This document shows positions 8,345-17,396 of a stretch of DNA of 64,000 nt, piece after piece. This DNA is from Microbulbifer bruguierae (GTDB taxonomy: Bacteria; Pseudomonadota; Gammaproteobacteria; Pseudomonadales; Cellvibrionaceae). Location: NCBI RefSeq assembly GCF_029869925.1, contig NZ_CP118605.1:4058001-4122000 (forward strand). Reading direction: 5' to 3'. The stretch's first letter is position 1. The number at the start of each line of letters is the position of its first letter. The notes beneath the pieces are model-generated. The model was not told the DNA's origin, made no database searches, and saw only the letters and a list, made by a program, of their open reading frames with translations. The position numbers were made by a program, and so were the translations under genes.

Positions 8345-9020
8345 TGCTGGCCTCCCGCGAGCGCATCAGCAGGGGTATATTGCCAGTGAGAATATGGTGG
8401 GCGCCGCGGTGATGCCAATGTACGGCGCCCTGAGTGGTATTGATCTCGTGCACCACCCATTGCCAGGGGCCGGGAGGCAACTCCTGGCGGTCTACTGCCT
8501 GCTGGTCGATCAGCAGATAATCCGGTGCCAGAGTCACCACTTCCACCGACAGGCAGCGAGCCACATTCGGGATACGCAGCGCAACCTGGTCAAAACCCAA
8601 GTTGCGCGCCAGACGAAGGCTGCGCAGGTCTGAGGTCAGCAGCACATAGGCGTCCGCGCTGTCGGGGATTTCATCGAGTAAGCGCTGGATAGCGGCCTCC
8701 GCACCGACCTTCTGCAGGGTGGCAGGTCCCAGTTCCACAAACCATTCCAGGTGCCGGTGCCGACCGGCCCAGTCCACCAGTTGCTGGAAGCTGCTGAGTG
8801 GCAGGGTTTTCAGATCCTTGTCCTTGAGGCAGTGCAGTGGTGCAGAAATCCCAGCAGACACAAATTCAAGCCCATCGCCGGCGCAGCACCAGGGTGTGAG
8901 TTCCTTGCTGAATTGGACTTCGGTAGCAATTGCGCAGGCGCCAAGACCATGGGCAGCCTCGAATGCTGCCAGGGTATTTTCCGGGTGGTGAATTTTGTCG
9001 CCTGAGTGCGCAATGAGCAT
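8328..9020 (-). CDS. Glycerophosphodiester phosphodiesterase-like protein with degenerate active site
   Basis: The 230-residue protein starts with LIAHSGDKIHHPENTLAAFE, which aligns to the GDPD opening AHRG...PENTLAAF. Two features of active enzymes are altered. The Arg of HRG is Ser, and the segment that should hold the second catalytic His (normally an IHD-type motif) reads PWCCAGDGLEF. The acidic ELD-type motif reads ATEV. Downstream, LKTLPLSSFQQLVDW and WFVELGPATLQ still follow the fold. It is therefore probably a TIM-barrel protein without normal phosphodiesterase activity, perhaps a partner of the overlapping GlpD-like enzyme. The assignment to the fold is solid; loss of activity is inferred. 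Confidence 0.7.
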   Translation of the reverse strand: MLIAHSGDKIHHPENTLAAFEAAHGLGACAIATEVQFSKELTPWCCAGDGLEFVSAGISAPLHCLKDKDLKTLPLSSFQQLVDWAGRHRHLEWFVELGPATLQKVGAEAAIQRLLDEIPDSADAYVLLTSDLRSLRLARNLGFDQVALRIPNVARCLSVEVVTLAPDYLLIDQQAVDRQELPPGPWQWVVHEINTTQGAVHWHHRGAHHILTGNIPLLMRSREASNVYGI

Positions 9021-9393
9021 GGATGTGGGTTCCCGTAGGACTGGCCTTATTGTGTGGAAGGGGAAGGGAGAAACTGCAAAATCTCTACAAGAAAAATAGT
9101 TGTTCGGCGGCCTGTTGCAAGCGCGAATTGGCGCACTTGGGGACTCGACTTGCAGATGGGGAGATCGCCTGCAACGGGATATTTGCTTCTAAGCCACGTA
9201 TTGCTGGCGGGGCGGTGAGCACCAGGCGCTACACCCCGGGTGCTACATGGCTATAGGGCAGGCAGGAATCGTGTTATTTGCTTTGGATGTGTGCGGAAGC
9301 GGCAGATCCCCTGTGCGACCTGAGAGCGCAACGATATAATGCCGCGCCTTCAAATCAGCCAACGTGATTCCAATCAACCCAATCAGGCGAAAC
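9021..9393. other. Intergenic region upstream of gltX
   Basis: This 373-base divergent spacer lies between the GDPD-like gene and gltX. I see no gene in it. A good -10 element for gltX lies near its right end. The rest shows no clear repeat or RNA structure. Confidence 0.6.
9312..9340 (+). promoter_or_regulatory. Probable gltX promoter
   Basis: A perfect TATAAT (9335-9340) lies 53 bases upstream of the gltX ATG. At 17-base spacing the -35 position reads TGTGCG (9312-9317), which is a poor match, so the promoter may need an activator or an alternative -35. Confidence 0.5.
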
Positions 9394-10866
9394 ATGACCG
9401 TAAGAACCCGCATTGCTCCTTCTCCCACCGGTGATCCCCACGTAGGAACCGCCTACATCGCCCTGTTCAACCAGTGCTTCGCCCAGGCTCAAGGTGGCCA
9501 GTTTATTCTGCGCATTGAAGACACCGACCAGGTGCGCAGCACCCCGGAATCCGAGCAGGCGATTCTCGACAGTCTGCGTTGGCTGGGATTGGACTGGCAG
9601 GAAGGCCCGGATGTGGGCGGCCCACACGGTCCCTACCGCCAGAGTGAGCGCGGCGATATCTATAAAAAGTACTGTGATGAGCTGGTGGCAAAGGGGCACG
9701 CTTTCCACTGCTACCGCACCGCGGAAGAGCTGGAGCAGCTGCGCGCTCAGTTGCAGGAAACCGGCAAGGTAACCCTCAAGCCCAGCGACCTGGCGCTGCC
9801 AGCAGAAGAGGTGGAAAAGCGCAAAGCGGCCGGCGAGCCCTTTGTTGTGCGTATGAGCGTCCCGGAATCCGGTACCTGTGTCGTGGAAGACCTGTTGCGC
9901 GGTCCTATCGAGATTGACTGGGCCCAGGTCGATGCCCAGGTTCTGCTCAAGTCCGACGGCATGCCCACCTACCACCTGGCCAATGTGGTTGACGATCACC
10001 TGATGGAAATCACCCACGTACTGCGCGGTGAGGAGTGGATCAACTCCGCGCCCAAGCACAAGCTGCTGTACGAATACTTTGGCTGGGAAATGCCGATGCT
10101 GTGTCATCTGCCGCTTCTGCGCAATCCGGATAAGACCAAACTGTCAAAGCGCAAGAACCCTACATCCATCCTTTATTACCAGCGCGCCGGTTTTATGCCT
10201 GAAGCGCTACTGAACTACCTCGGCCGTATGGGTTGGTCCATGCCTGACGAGCGTGAGAAGTTCACCCTGGCGGAAATGCTCGAGCAGTTCGACATCCAGC
10301 GTGTCTCCCTCGGCGGCCCGGTATTTGATGTGGAGAAACTGAGCTGGCTCAACGGCCTGTGGATTCGCGAGCTGGAAGATGAGGCCCTGGCTGACCGTCT
10401 GCAGAGCTGGCTGCTGAACCGCGATAACCTGATGAAGGTATTGCCTCACGCCAAGGGCCGTATGGAAACCTTCGGTGACTTCGCCCCCCTGGTCAGCTTC
10501 CTCGCCGCCGGTAAGCTGTCACTCACCGAAGCCAGCTTTGCCGATAGCAAACTGGAGCTGGAAGAGCAGAAGAAGGTCCTGCAGTTCGCCCTCTGGCGTC
10601 TGGAAGCGCTGCGCAGCTGGAGCAAAGACAACATCTTCGCGGCGATGAAAGAGCTGTCCACCCAGATGGGCGTCAAGCTCAAGGATTTCAATGCGCCCCT
10701 GTTCGTCGCCATCAGTGGCACCACGGCCTCTTTCTCCGTGATGGACGCCATGGATCTCCTGGGCCCAGACCTCAGCCGCGCCCGCCTGCGGCAGGCCATC
10801 GACGTCCTCGGCGGCGCGGGCAAGAAAGTGTTGAAGCGCTGGGAGAAAGAGTACGCCGGGCTTTGA
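9394..10866 (+). CDS. gltX: Glutamyl-tRNA synthetase
   Basis: This class I synthetase charges tRNA-Glu. The ATP-binding HIGH-type motif is [16 protein letters not shown] at the N-terminus and the KMSKS-type loop is KLSKRK near residue 250. The anticodon-binding helical domain fills the C-terminal third. With ATG 9394 (AGGCGA just upstream) it is 490 residues, normal for a bacterial GltX. A GTG ten codons further upstream would add only non-conserved residues. The gene is monocistronic in appearance, followed by intergenic repeats and a tRNA gene. Confidence 0.97.
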   Translation: MTVRTRIAPSPTGDPHVGTAYIALFNQCFAQAQGGQFILRIEDTDQVRSTPESEQAILDSLRWLGLDWQEGPDVGGPHGPYRQSERGDIYKKYCDELVAKGHAFHCYRTAEELEQLRAQLQETGKVTLKPSDLALPAEEVEKRKAAGEPFVVRMSVPESGTCVVEDLLRGPIEIDWAQVDAQVLLKSDGMPTYHLANVVDDHLMEITHVLRGEEWINSAPKHKLLYEYFGWEMPMLCHLPLLRNPDKTKLSKRKNPTSILYYQRAGFMPEALLNYLGRMGWSMPDEREKFTLAEMLEQFDIQRVSLGGPVFDVEKLSWLNGLWIRELEDEALADRLQSWLLNRDNLMKVLPHAKGRMETFGDFAPLVSFLAAGKLSLTEASFADSKLELEEQKKVLQFALWRLEALRSWSKDNIFAAMKELSTQMGVKLKDFNAPLFVAISGTTASFSVMDAMDLLGPDLSRARLRQAIDVLGGAGKKVLKRWEKEYAGL

Positions 10867-10915
10867 CCTTGATCCTTATGGTGCCGGGCGGGGAGGCCGG
10901 CACCCTGACACACAG

Positions 10916-11043
10916 CTGGATCCCGGCCTTTGCCGGGATGACGAAGAACGGAAGATCTGTAGGAGCCTGCCTCGCAGGCGAACCGCGGAGTCTCATCCCG
11001 CAACAGAATGCCAGCCTCCGCCGGGACGACGGGGTAGGCTCCT
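10916..11043. repeat. Intergenic repeat cluster (palindromic and REP-like half site)
   Basis: Two repeat types sit after gltX. The first is a short palindrome, TCCCGGCCTTTGCCGGGA (10921-10938), of the kind widespread in proteobacterial intergenic DNA. The second is a half copy (10959-10985) of the REP-like unit beginning GTAGGAGCCTGCCT that occurs as inverted pairs elsewhere in this window. A degenerate mirror (GTAGGCTCCT) ends at 11043. The cluster may stop transcription from gltX, but no T-run terminator is evident. Confidence 0.7.
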
Positions 11044-11098
11044 AAACACCAAAAACCAACAGTCACCTAACTAATTGATTAAAAAGTTGTTTTTCTTG

Positions 11099-11126
11099 TT
11101 GACACCGATCGATGCATTGTTAAAAT
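11099..11126 (+). promoter_or_regulatory. Promoter of tRNA-Ala
   Basis: A perfect -35 TTGACA (11099-11104) is separated by 16 bases from TAAAAT (11121-11126). A GC-rich stretch GCGCCCGC follows, resembling the discriminator of stringently controlled tRNA promoters. The mature tRNA begins 46 bases downstream. Confidence 0.85.
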
Positions 11127-11171
11127 GCGCCCGCTTTCGACGGAAACGCAACGCGAAAGCAACCCGAATTT

Positions 11172-11247
11172 GGGGCTATAGCTCAGCTGGGAGAGCGCAA
11201 CACTGGCAGTGTTGAGGTCAGCGGTTCGATCCCGCTTAGCTCCACCA
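11172..11247 (+). tRNA. tRNA-Ala (anticodon GGC)
   Basis: The 76-base sequence folds as a standard cloverleaf. Acceptor arm GGGGCTA pairs with TAGCTCC, the anticodon stem CAACA pairs with TGTTG around the loop CTGGCAG (anticodon GGC), and the T-arm has GGTTCGATCC. The CCA end is encoded. It has its own promoter upstream and terminator downstream. Confidence 0.97.
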
Positions 11248-11254
11248 AATACGA

Positions 11255-11285
11255 AAAGCCGCATCCGAAAGGATGCGGCTTTTTT
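11255..11285 (+). terminator. Rho-independent terminator of tRNA-Ala
   Basis: AAAGCCGCATCC pairs perfectly with GGATGCGGCTTT around a GAAA tetraloop, followed by further T residues. The stem is long, starts eight bases after the CCA end, and would stop transcription before the capsule locus. Confidence 0.95.
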
Positions 11286-11635
11286 GTTTTTGTCGATGAC
11301 GTTTTGCTGGTGGGTTGGTGAATTATTTCACGCCATTGTGGTCGGAATCTTGCAAATGCTTTCGCATGTGGTCTTCAGCTTATGACGCTGCCGTACTGGC
11401 CAGTCGCAAATACAGTTCAAGTGTAATGATCTGTAATTGCTTGGCGGGTGATTTAGGGGGGTAGTTCGAGTAGAATTCCGCGCTTACTTAAAAGGATGTG
11501 GGTCACAATTTTAAATTGTGGCTTGGAAGCAGAGAGACGGATCTCTAGAGCAAGCTTTCCCGGAGAACCGGGGGTCGCCTTGGGGGAATCAACGGCGACA
11601 ATTTGATAAGAATCCGAAGAACGTACCTTACAACA
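11286..11635 (+). other. Leader region of the capsule export operon
   Basis: This 350-base stretch holds no gene but several symmetrical elements. CACAATTT and AAATTGTG (11504-11520) form a perfect palindrome around one T. GTGAA-TTAT-TTCAC occurs near 11320, and a CCCGG/CCGGG hairpin at 11559-11572. Such leaders precede group 2 capsule operons, but I cannot point to a confident promoter. The palindrome is a candidate operator or an RNA hairpin in the 5' leader. Confidence 0.45.
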
Positions 11636-12427
11636 ATGCATCCAACCATCCGCCGCAACCCTTGGCAGATCCAGCGCGACGTCATGTTTGCGCTTCTGAT
11701 TCGCGAGATGAAGACCCGCTTTGGCAAGTGGCGTCTCGGTTACGCGTGGGTACTGCTGGAGCCGGCGATGCACATCCTGGTTCTGGCTGCGGTCTTCAGT
11801 TTTCGTGGTCGGGAGTTCTACCCCGGCATTCCGACGGCACTCTTCATGCTGGGCGGTATCGCCCCTTTTCTGTTTTTTTCTCATTGTTTCGGCAAAGGGC
11901 TGACTGCCGTTCAGTCAAATCGCGGTTTATTCAATTATCGTCAGTTAAGACCTTTTGACGCAGTGGTCACGCGGGTGTTGCTGGAGTTTGTTATTTACAT
12001 CGGCAGCTTCGCTGTGTTGCTCGGTGGTTTCGCGTGGTTTGGTATTTCGACCACGTTCAACAGCTTTCTTCTACTGGTTGTGATCAACCTTCTGTTTTTG
12101 GCCTTTTGCCTGGGGCTCAGTCTCACTTTGTGTGTGGTTGGTGAAAAGTACCCGGAGGCTGCAAAGTTCGCGCCCATGATCCAGCGGCCCATGTATTTCT
12201 TGTCTGGGATCTTCTTCTCTCTCGAGCAGATTCCAGAAGAGTACCATGCCTATCTCGTTTGGAATCCCGTACTGCACATGGTGGAATTGACAAGGGAAGG
12301 GCTGTTCACCAGCTATCACGGCTTGTTTGGCGATGTGAAATACCTGGCAATGATATCCATCAGTAGCCTGGCATTTGGCTTGCTTGTCTACCGGACGCAG
12401 TGGCGAGATTTGGTGCGTAGCCAATGA
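11636..12427 (+). CDS. kpsM: Capsule polysaccharide ABC transporter permease (KpsM-like)
   Basis: The inner-membrane subunit of the ABC transporter that exports lipid-linked capsule chains. The N-terminal segment LLIREMKTRFGKWRLGYAW aligns directly with E. coli KpsM, and six hydrophobic stretches follow in the ABC-2 permease arrangement. A C-terminal FLSGIFFSLEQIPEEY plus WNPVLHMVEL motif is typical. I chose ATG 11636 because its N-terminus fits the family length (263 residues); a TTG at 11603 would add eleven unconserved residues. The stop overlaps the start of kpsT (ATGA). This gene opens the export block kpsM-T-E-D. Confidence 0.95.
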   Translation: MHPTIRRNPWQIQRDVMFALLIREMKTRFGKWRLGYAWVLLEPAMHILVLAAVFSFRGREFYPGIPTALFMLGGIAPFLFFSHCFGKGLTAVQSNRGLFNYRQLRPFDAVVTRVLLEFVIYIGSFAVLLGGFAWFGISTTFNSFLLLVVINLLFLAFCLGLSLTLCVVGEKYPEAAKFAPMIQRPMYFLSGIFFSLEQIPEEYHAYLVWNPVLHMVELTREGLFTSYHGLFGDVKYLAMISISSLAFGLLVYRTQWRDLVRSQ

Positions 12428-13101
12428 TCGAGTTGCGCAATCTGACCAAGTCATTCCGTACCTCGAATGGCCGAAAGTTCCTGTTTCGGGACGTAAATGC
12501 ATGCTTTCCGGAAGGGAAGAATATCGGCATTCTCGGGCGCAACGGCGCGGGGAAATCAACATTGCTGCGTATTATGGGCGGAATTGACTACCCCGATTCC
12601 GGCCGTGTTGTGACTGACCAGCGTATTTCCTGGCCAATGGGGTTGTCTGGTGGCTTTCAGGGCAGTATGACTGGCCGCGAGAATGCAGCGTTTATCTGTG
12701 GGTTGCACGGCATCTGGGGGCAGAGTAAGCGCAAAGTACTGGATCAGGTTCAGGAGTTTGCGGAGATCGGCAACTATTTTGATTCCCCGGTCAAATCTTA
12801 TTCATCTGGTATGCGCTCGCGCTTGGCGTTCGGGCTCAGTATCGCGGTGGAGTTTGATTGTTACCTCGTAGATGAGGTGATGTCTGTTGGAGATGCGCAC
12901 TTCAAGCAAAAATGCCGCGAGGTGATTGCGGAGAAGCGCAAGAGCGCCAACTTTATTATCGTGGCCCACAGCATGAGTACCCTGAAAGAAAATTGCGAAG
13001 TGGGGATATTCCTCGGGGACACCGGTTTGAAAGTATACGAGAACCTCGAGGAGGCAATCGAACTTTACCTGGCTGGGGTATCGCCTGCTAAGGCTAATTA
13101 A
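12424..13101 (+). CDS. kpsT: Capsule polysaccharide ABC transporter ATPase (KpsT-like)
   Basis: The ATPase powers KpsM-mediated export of the capsule. The 225-residue protein has a Walker A motif GRNGAGKS at 38-45, the ABC signature YSSGMRSRLAFGLS, and Walker B CYLVDEV. WPMGLSGGFQGSMTGREN matches the KpsT/Wzt segment that interacts with the polysaccharide transporter. It lacks the C-terminal carbohydrate-binding domain of Wzt-type ATPases, consistent with a group 2/3 capsule in which the chain end is not recognised by the ATPase. It is translationally coupled to kpsM. Confidence 0.96.
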   Translation: MIELRNLTKSFRTSNGRKFLFRDVNACFPEGKNIGILGRNGAGKSTLLRIMGGIDYPDSGRVVTDQRISWPMGLSGGFQGSMTGRENAAFICGLHGIWGQSKRKVLDQVQEFAEIGNYFDSPVKSYSSGMRSRLAFGLSIAVEFDCYLVDEVMSVGDAHFKQKCREVIAEKRKSANFIIVAHSMSTLKENCEVGIFLGDTGLKVYENLEEAIELYLAGVSPAKAN

Positions 13102-13127
13102 GCCCAGAAAACGTGAAACGTTAAAAA

Positions 13128-14396
13128 ATGCAAGAGCACACAATGAAGTCAGGGGAATCTGCCTCAGTTCAGCCACCGCAAAACCGGTCGCTACCAAAGC
13201 TGAAACATGCGGCGAATACAGTTAAGGGCGTATTCGCGCGGATTGCGCAAAACGAGCCAACCGTCGGCACTGAGAAAAAAGCTTCGAGGCAGGGTTGGCG
13301 GCGCTGGCAAGGGTTGATCTTGTTTGTGTTGGTGCCATTACTGCTGGTCGGGGGATATTACCTGTTTTGGGTGTCTGAGCGCTTTGTCAGCACTACCCAG
13401 ATCATCGTCAAGGAAAACGGCTCTGAAGAAACCATTTCTTCTTCTTTGGGGTTCCTCGTTCCGGGCGGGATTAGCGAGAGCCAGGACGCCTATCTAGTGG
13501 TCAATTATGTTCAGTCACTGGACATGGCTTTGGCGCTTGATAAAAAGCTAGAACTGGGCAGTTACTACAAAAGTGACCAGTACGACTTCTTTTCGCGTTT
13601 GGCTGGAGATGCTTCCCAGGAAGATTTTCTTAAGTATTACCGGGAGCACGTCAGCGCAACCTTCGACGAAAAAACTGGAATTATCACCATCTCGGCACAG
13701 GCCTTCGAGCCAGAATTTGCACGCCGCCAGGTTGAACTGCTAAAGAGCCAGTCGGAAGACTTTGTGAATGAGTTGAGTAACCAGCTGGCATTCAAGCAGG
13801 TCGAGTTTGTCCGCAAGGAGCTGGATCGGGCAAAAGATAAATTAAGGACGGCTAAGGAACAGGTACTCAGTTTCCAGAACCGTCACCAGATGGTAAGCCC
13901 AGAAGCTGCGGCTCAGGGGGTCAGCGGTATTATCCAGGGAATGGAAGCGAGATTGTCCGGACTTCGAACACAGTTAACCGCGTCCAAGGCATACCTTAAC
14001 TCTGACTCGTCGAAAGTTGTTTCCATCCAAACCGAGATAGAAGCGTTAGAGTCGCAAATTGAGCAGGAAAAAGTTCGCCTTGTCGGTGAAGTTCAGGAGC
14101 CGGTAGAGAACGAAGGTGAGCGCTTGAATAGCCTCAGTGCGGAGTTCCAGAATTTGCAGCTGGAAATGCAATTTGCCATGGATGCCTATCAGACGGCGCT
14201 AAAAGGCCTGGAAACTGCGCGAATGGAAGCCTCAAATAACCTGAAACATTTGATGACGGTGACTAGCCCGTCGTTGCCGGAAGAGGCTGAATTTCCCCGT
14301 AAGCTGTATAACCTGATCAGCTTGGCAGTTGTCTTGTTGCTTCTATACGGGATTGGAAAAATGCTCGTGGCTAGTATCAGGGATCACAGGATTTAA
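13128..14396 (+). CDS. kpsE: Capsule export inner-membrane protein (KpsE-like polysaccharide co-polymerase)
   Basis: A PCP-3/KpsE-type protein that links the ABC transporter to the outer-membrane exporter. A cytoplasmic N-terminal tail leads to a first transmembrane helix (about residues 60-80, LILFVLVPLLLVGGYYLFWV). A long periplasmic region with extensive coiled coil follows (about 220-370), and then a second transmembrane helix (about 395-415). The PSLPEEAEFPRKLY segment before the last helix is the Pro-rich motif of this family. ATG 13128 and ATG 13143 are both possible starts; neither has a strong ribosome-binding site. The gene follows kpsT by 26 bases. Confidence 0.93.
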   Translation: MQEHTMKSGESASVQPPQNRSLPKLKHAANTVKGVFARIAQNEPTVGTEKKASRQGWRRWQGLILFVLVPLLLVGGYYLFWVSERFVSTTQIIVKENGSEETISSSLGFLVPGGISESQDAYLVVNYVQSLDMALALDKKLELGSYYKSDQYDFFSRLAGDASQEDFLKYYREHVSATFDEKTGIITISAQAFEPEFARRQVELLKSQSEDFVNELSNQLAFKQVEFVRKELDRAKDKLRTAKEQVLSFQNRHQMVSPEAAAQGVSGIIQGMEARLSGLRTQLTASKAYLNSDSSKVVSIQTEIEALESQIEQEKVRLVGEVQEPVENEGERLNSLSAEFQNLQLEMQFAMDAYQTALKGLETARMEASNNLKHLMTVTSPSLPEEAEFPRKLYNLISLAVVLLLLYGIGKMLVASIRDHRI

Positions 14397-14480
14397 TCTG
14401 TGGCTTCTGGTTTTTCTAATTTGATGATCGACAAGGGAATTGGCTCCCATCGATACAGGCCTTGGGAAGCTGTTGGAAAA

Positions 14481-16112
14481 ATGAAAATGGCATCAAAAAA
14501 AATCATTATGACCCTTCTGGCGGGAGCTGCCCTGCTGGCCCCCGCAGTCTATGCGCTCGAAACACAGCAACTGGAGAAGGAAGAGGAAGCGTTTGCTCTA
14601 GAAGCTACCGCTCCTGTTTTTGGTGCGACCCTGTTCCAGGGGGCGTTCAAGGATCAACCATTTACCGGCTTCAACCCTTCATATCGTATCGCGGTGGGTG
14701 ACCAGATCAACCTGCAGCTATGGGGTGCCTACACGTTTAGCGCTACATTACCGGTAGATCCTCAGGGCAATATCTTTATCCCTGAAGTTGGGCCGGTGCA
14801 TGTAGCGGGCGTTGAGAACAGTGAGCTCAACAGCTTCGTCCTGCGACATGTAAAGCGGGTATTCAAAAGTAACGTACAGGCGTATGTAAATCTCGAAGCC
14901 AGCCAGCCGGTAAAAGTCTTCGTGACCGGCTTTGTCGATCGCCCCGGCTTATATAACGGCTACTCCTCGGACTCGATTCTTTACTACATCGATAGTGCCG
15001 GTGGTATCGCTCAGGAAAGTGGTAGTTTTATTGATGTAAACGTACTGCGAAATAACCAGTTAATACAAAACATCAATCTATATAACTTTCTGGTGGCGGG
15101 AACCATGCCTGCACTCCAGTTACGCAATGGAGACTCTATTGTTGTCGGTCCGCGCAACGGCAGCATTACCATAGAAGGAGCGGTACAGACACCCGCTCAG
15201 ATCGAGTTTAAAGGCCCCAGTACGCAGCTTGGCGAAATGTTGTTGATCGCCAAGCCTGATCCACTCGCCAATTTTGCCCGGATCACTCAGGTCGTCGATG
15301 ACCGTCAACAGGCAAGTTATATGCCGTTGGAGGACGCGCTGTCGGCACCTTTGTACTCCGGCGCTGTAGTTGAACTGGTAAAAGACAGCGATATCGAATC
15401 TATTTCCATCAAAGTGAGTGGCGAGCTGGACGGCCCAGCGACATTTGTTCTTCCCTACGGCGCGACACTGGACGACTTGATGGTCCAGTTGAAGTTCCGA
15501 TCCAACGCTGACCCATTCTCGGTACAGCTGTACAGAAAAAGTGTCGCAGAGCGACAAAAAGCGGCGCTGCAGCGTTCTCTTGATGCACTGCAGATGGAAG
15601 CTCTGACAAGGCAACCGGCAACTTCTGAAGAACGGGGCGCACAAAAAGAAACCGCAACGATGATTCAGAACTTCATCGCCAAGGCCAGAAAGGCTCAGCC
15701 GCGTGGCCAGGTGGTATTGGCCAATACCTCTAACGCCAATGCAATGCTCCTTGAAGACGGTGACGAGCTGGTGGTGCCATCGAAGAGTTCGACGATCTCC
15801 ATCGTTGGCGAGGTGGTATTCCCGACCTCTCTGGTGTTTAACGAAAAGCGTACCCTGGAAGACTATGTTGAGCTGGCCGGTGGATTTACTAACAACGCCA
15901 ATCAGGACGAGCTGGTCATCCTGCACCTGGACGGAACCATCAGCCGCATTGAAGACAACGATTTTGACAACCGGCTCCGCGGAACGCTGCGCGCGGGTGA
16001 TGAAATCATGATTATGCCCAAGATCAAGTCCAGCGAGATTCAGGTTACCAAGGATATAACCGAGATCCTTTACCGGATTGCGGTGGGCACAGCGGCGGTG
16101 CTGTCTTTCTGA
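14481..16112 (+). CDS. kpsD: Polysaccharide export outer-membrane protein (KpsD/OPX family)
   Basis: The protein forms the periplasm/outer-membrane conduit for the capsule. With ATG 14481 it starts with a cleavable signal peptide (KKIIMTLLAGAALLAPAVYA, cleavage before LETQ). The Poly_export domain follows (YRIAVGDQINLQLWGAYTF ... VDPQGNIFIPEVGPV), and then several SLBB-type repeats such as VFVTGFVDRPGLYNGYSS and ISIVGEVVFPTSLVF. A GTG start at 14400 would place an implausible 27-residue tail before the signal peptide. At 543 residues it is close to E. coli KpsD (about 558). No lipobox cysteine is present, as in KpsD and unlike Wza. Confidence 0.92.
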   Translation: MKMASKKIIMTLLAGAALLAPAVYALETQQLEKEEEAFALEATAPVFGATLFQGAFKDQPFTGFNPSYRIAVGDQINLQLWGAYTFSATLPVDPQGNIFIPEVGPVHVAGVENSELNSFVLRHVKRVFKSNVQAYVNLEASQPVKVFVTGFVDRPGLYNGYSSDSILYYIDSAGGIAQESGSFIDVNVLRNNQLIQNINLYNFLVAGTMPALQLRNGDSIVVGPRNGSITIEGAVQTPAQIEFKGPSTQLGEMLLIAKPDPLANFARITQVVDDRQQASYMPLEDALSAPLYSGAVVELVKDSDIESISIKVSGELDGPATFVLPYGATLDDLMVQLKFRSNADPFSVQLYRKSVAERQKAALQRSLDALQMEALTRQPATSEERGAQKETATMIQNFIAKARKAQPRGQVVLANTSNANAMLLEDGDELVVPSKSSTISIVGEVVFPTSLVFNEKRTLEDYVELAGGFTNNANQDELVILHLDGTISRIEDNDFDNRLRGTLRAGDEIMIMPKIKSSEIQVTKDITEILYRIAVGTAAVLSF

Positions 16113-16167
16113 TCACCGTGACCATGGGCAATCGTATAAATTGACTAAATATAGAAATTATTAATTC

Positions 16168-17334
16168 ATGAAAATTGCAGTTGCAGGTACTGGCTACGTT
16201 GGCCTTTCAAATGCTCTCCTCCTGGCGCAACACAACGAAGTTGTTGCATTGGATGTTGATGCAAAAAAGGTAGAAATGCTGAACCAAAATGAGTCTCCCA
16301 TCGAAGATGCGGAGGTGCATGAGTTCTTGGGGCGGAACGATCTGAATTTTTCCGCCACGCTCGATAAATATAGCGCCTACGATGGTGCTGATTTTGTCAT
16401 TATTGCAACGCCGACGGATTACGATCCTGAAACAAACTACTTCAATACAAAAAGTGTTGAATCGGTAATTCGCGATGTTCTTGATATTAATCCTCAAGCG
16501 GTAATGGTGATCAAGTCAACGATCCCGGTAGGCTATACCCAGCGAATCCGTGAGCAGTTCGAGTCGGATAACATCATTTTTTCACCTGAATTCCTGCGTG
16601 AAGGAAAGGCGCTATACGACAACCTGCACCCGTCGCGCATCGTTGTAGGTGAGCGGTCCGCTCGTGCAGAACAGTTCGCAGGGCTGTTGCAACAGGGAGC
16701 TATCAAGAAAGATGTGCCAATCCTGTTCGCAGATAGTACTGAAGCGGAGGCGATCAAGTTGTTCTCGAATACCTACTTGGCAATGCGGGTAGCGTATTTT
16801 AATGAGCTGGACACCTATGCGGAAACCCACGGTTTGAATGCACGCCAGATCATCCAGGGCGTAGGGCTCGACCCGAGAATCGGGCAGCATTACCACAACC
16901 CTTCCTTTGGTTACGGTGGTTATTGCTTGCCGAAAGATACTAAACAGCTTCTCGCAAATTATGAGGATGTGCCCAATAACCTGATTCAGGCGATTGTAGA
17001 TGCAAATACAACGCGAAAAGACTTTATCGCTAATAGCATCATTAAGCGCAAGCCGAAAGTTGTCGGGGTATATCGACTGATTATGAAAGCTGGCTCTGAT
17101 AATTTCAGGGCGAGTGCGATGCAGGGCGTTATGAAGCGAATCAAGGCGAAGGGGATCGAAGTTATTGTGTATGAACCAGTGCTTGAAGCAGAGGAGTTCT
17201 TCGGTTCGCGAGTGGTGAATGACCTTGAGGTATTCAAGAAAGAATCAGATGTGATATTGGCTAATCGTTTAACTGACAACCTTAAAAGTGTCGGTGAAAA
17301 AGTCTATACACGAGACCTGTTCGGTACAGATTAA
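16168..17334 (+). CDS. ugd: UDP-glucose 6-dehydrogenase
   Basis: Ugd oxidises UDP-glucose to UDP-glucuronate with two NAD+. The N-terminal nucleotide motif is [15 protein letters not shown], the central domain has [19 protein letters not shown], and the catalytic Cys253 sits in [16 protein letters not shown]. The 388-residue length matches the short E. coli-like class. It directly follows the export genes and would supply uronic acid for the capsule, using UDP-glucose from the GalU encoded at the other end of the locus. Confidence 0.97.
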   Translation: MKIAVAGTGYVGLSNALLLAQHNEVVALDVDAKKVEMLNQNESPIEDAEVHEFLGRNDLNFSATLDKYSAYDGADFVIIATPTDYDPETNYFNTKSVESVIRDVLDINPQAVMVIKSTIPVGYTQRIREQFESDNIIFSPEFLREGKALYDNLHPSRIVVGERSARAEQFAGLLQQGAIKKDVPILFADSTEAEAIKLFSNTYLAMRVAYFNELDTYAETHGLNARQIIQGVGLDPRIGQHYHNPSFGYGGYCLPKDTKQLLANYEDVPNNLIQAIVDANTTRKDFIANSIIKRKPKVVGVYRLIMKAGSDNFRASAMQGVMKRIKAKGIEVIVYEPVLEAEEFFGSRVVNDLEVFKKESDVILANRLTDNLKSVGEKVYTRDLFGTD

Positions 17335-17396
17335 TTAAGCGTGCCGAGGAACGCTCGGCCATGAATATATAAAATTTGATAACGAAAAGATCGGAT

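Noticed and set aside
11079..11264. Short minus-strand open frame
   Set aside because: It covers the antisense of tRNA-Ala and its promoter; a frequent false gene call.
11456..11469. Partial resemblance to the ops/JUMPstart element (GGCGGTAGCGTG) upstream of kpsM
   Set aside because: Only GGGGGGTAG followed by TTCG is seen; the core bases after GTAG do not match and no flanking JUMPstart sequence is present.
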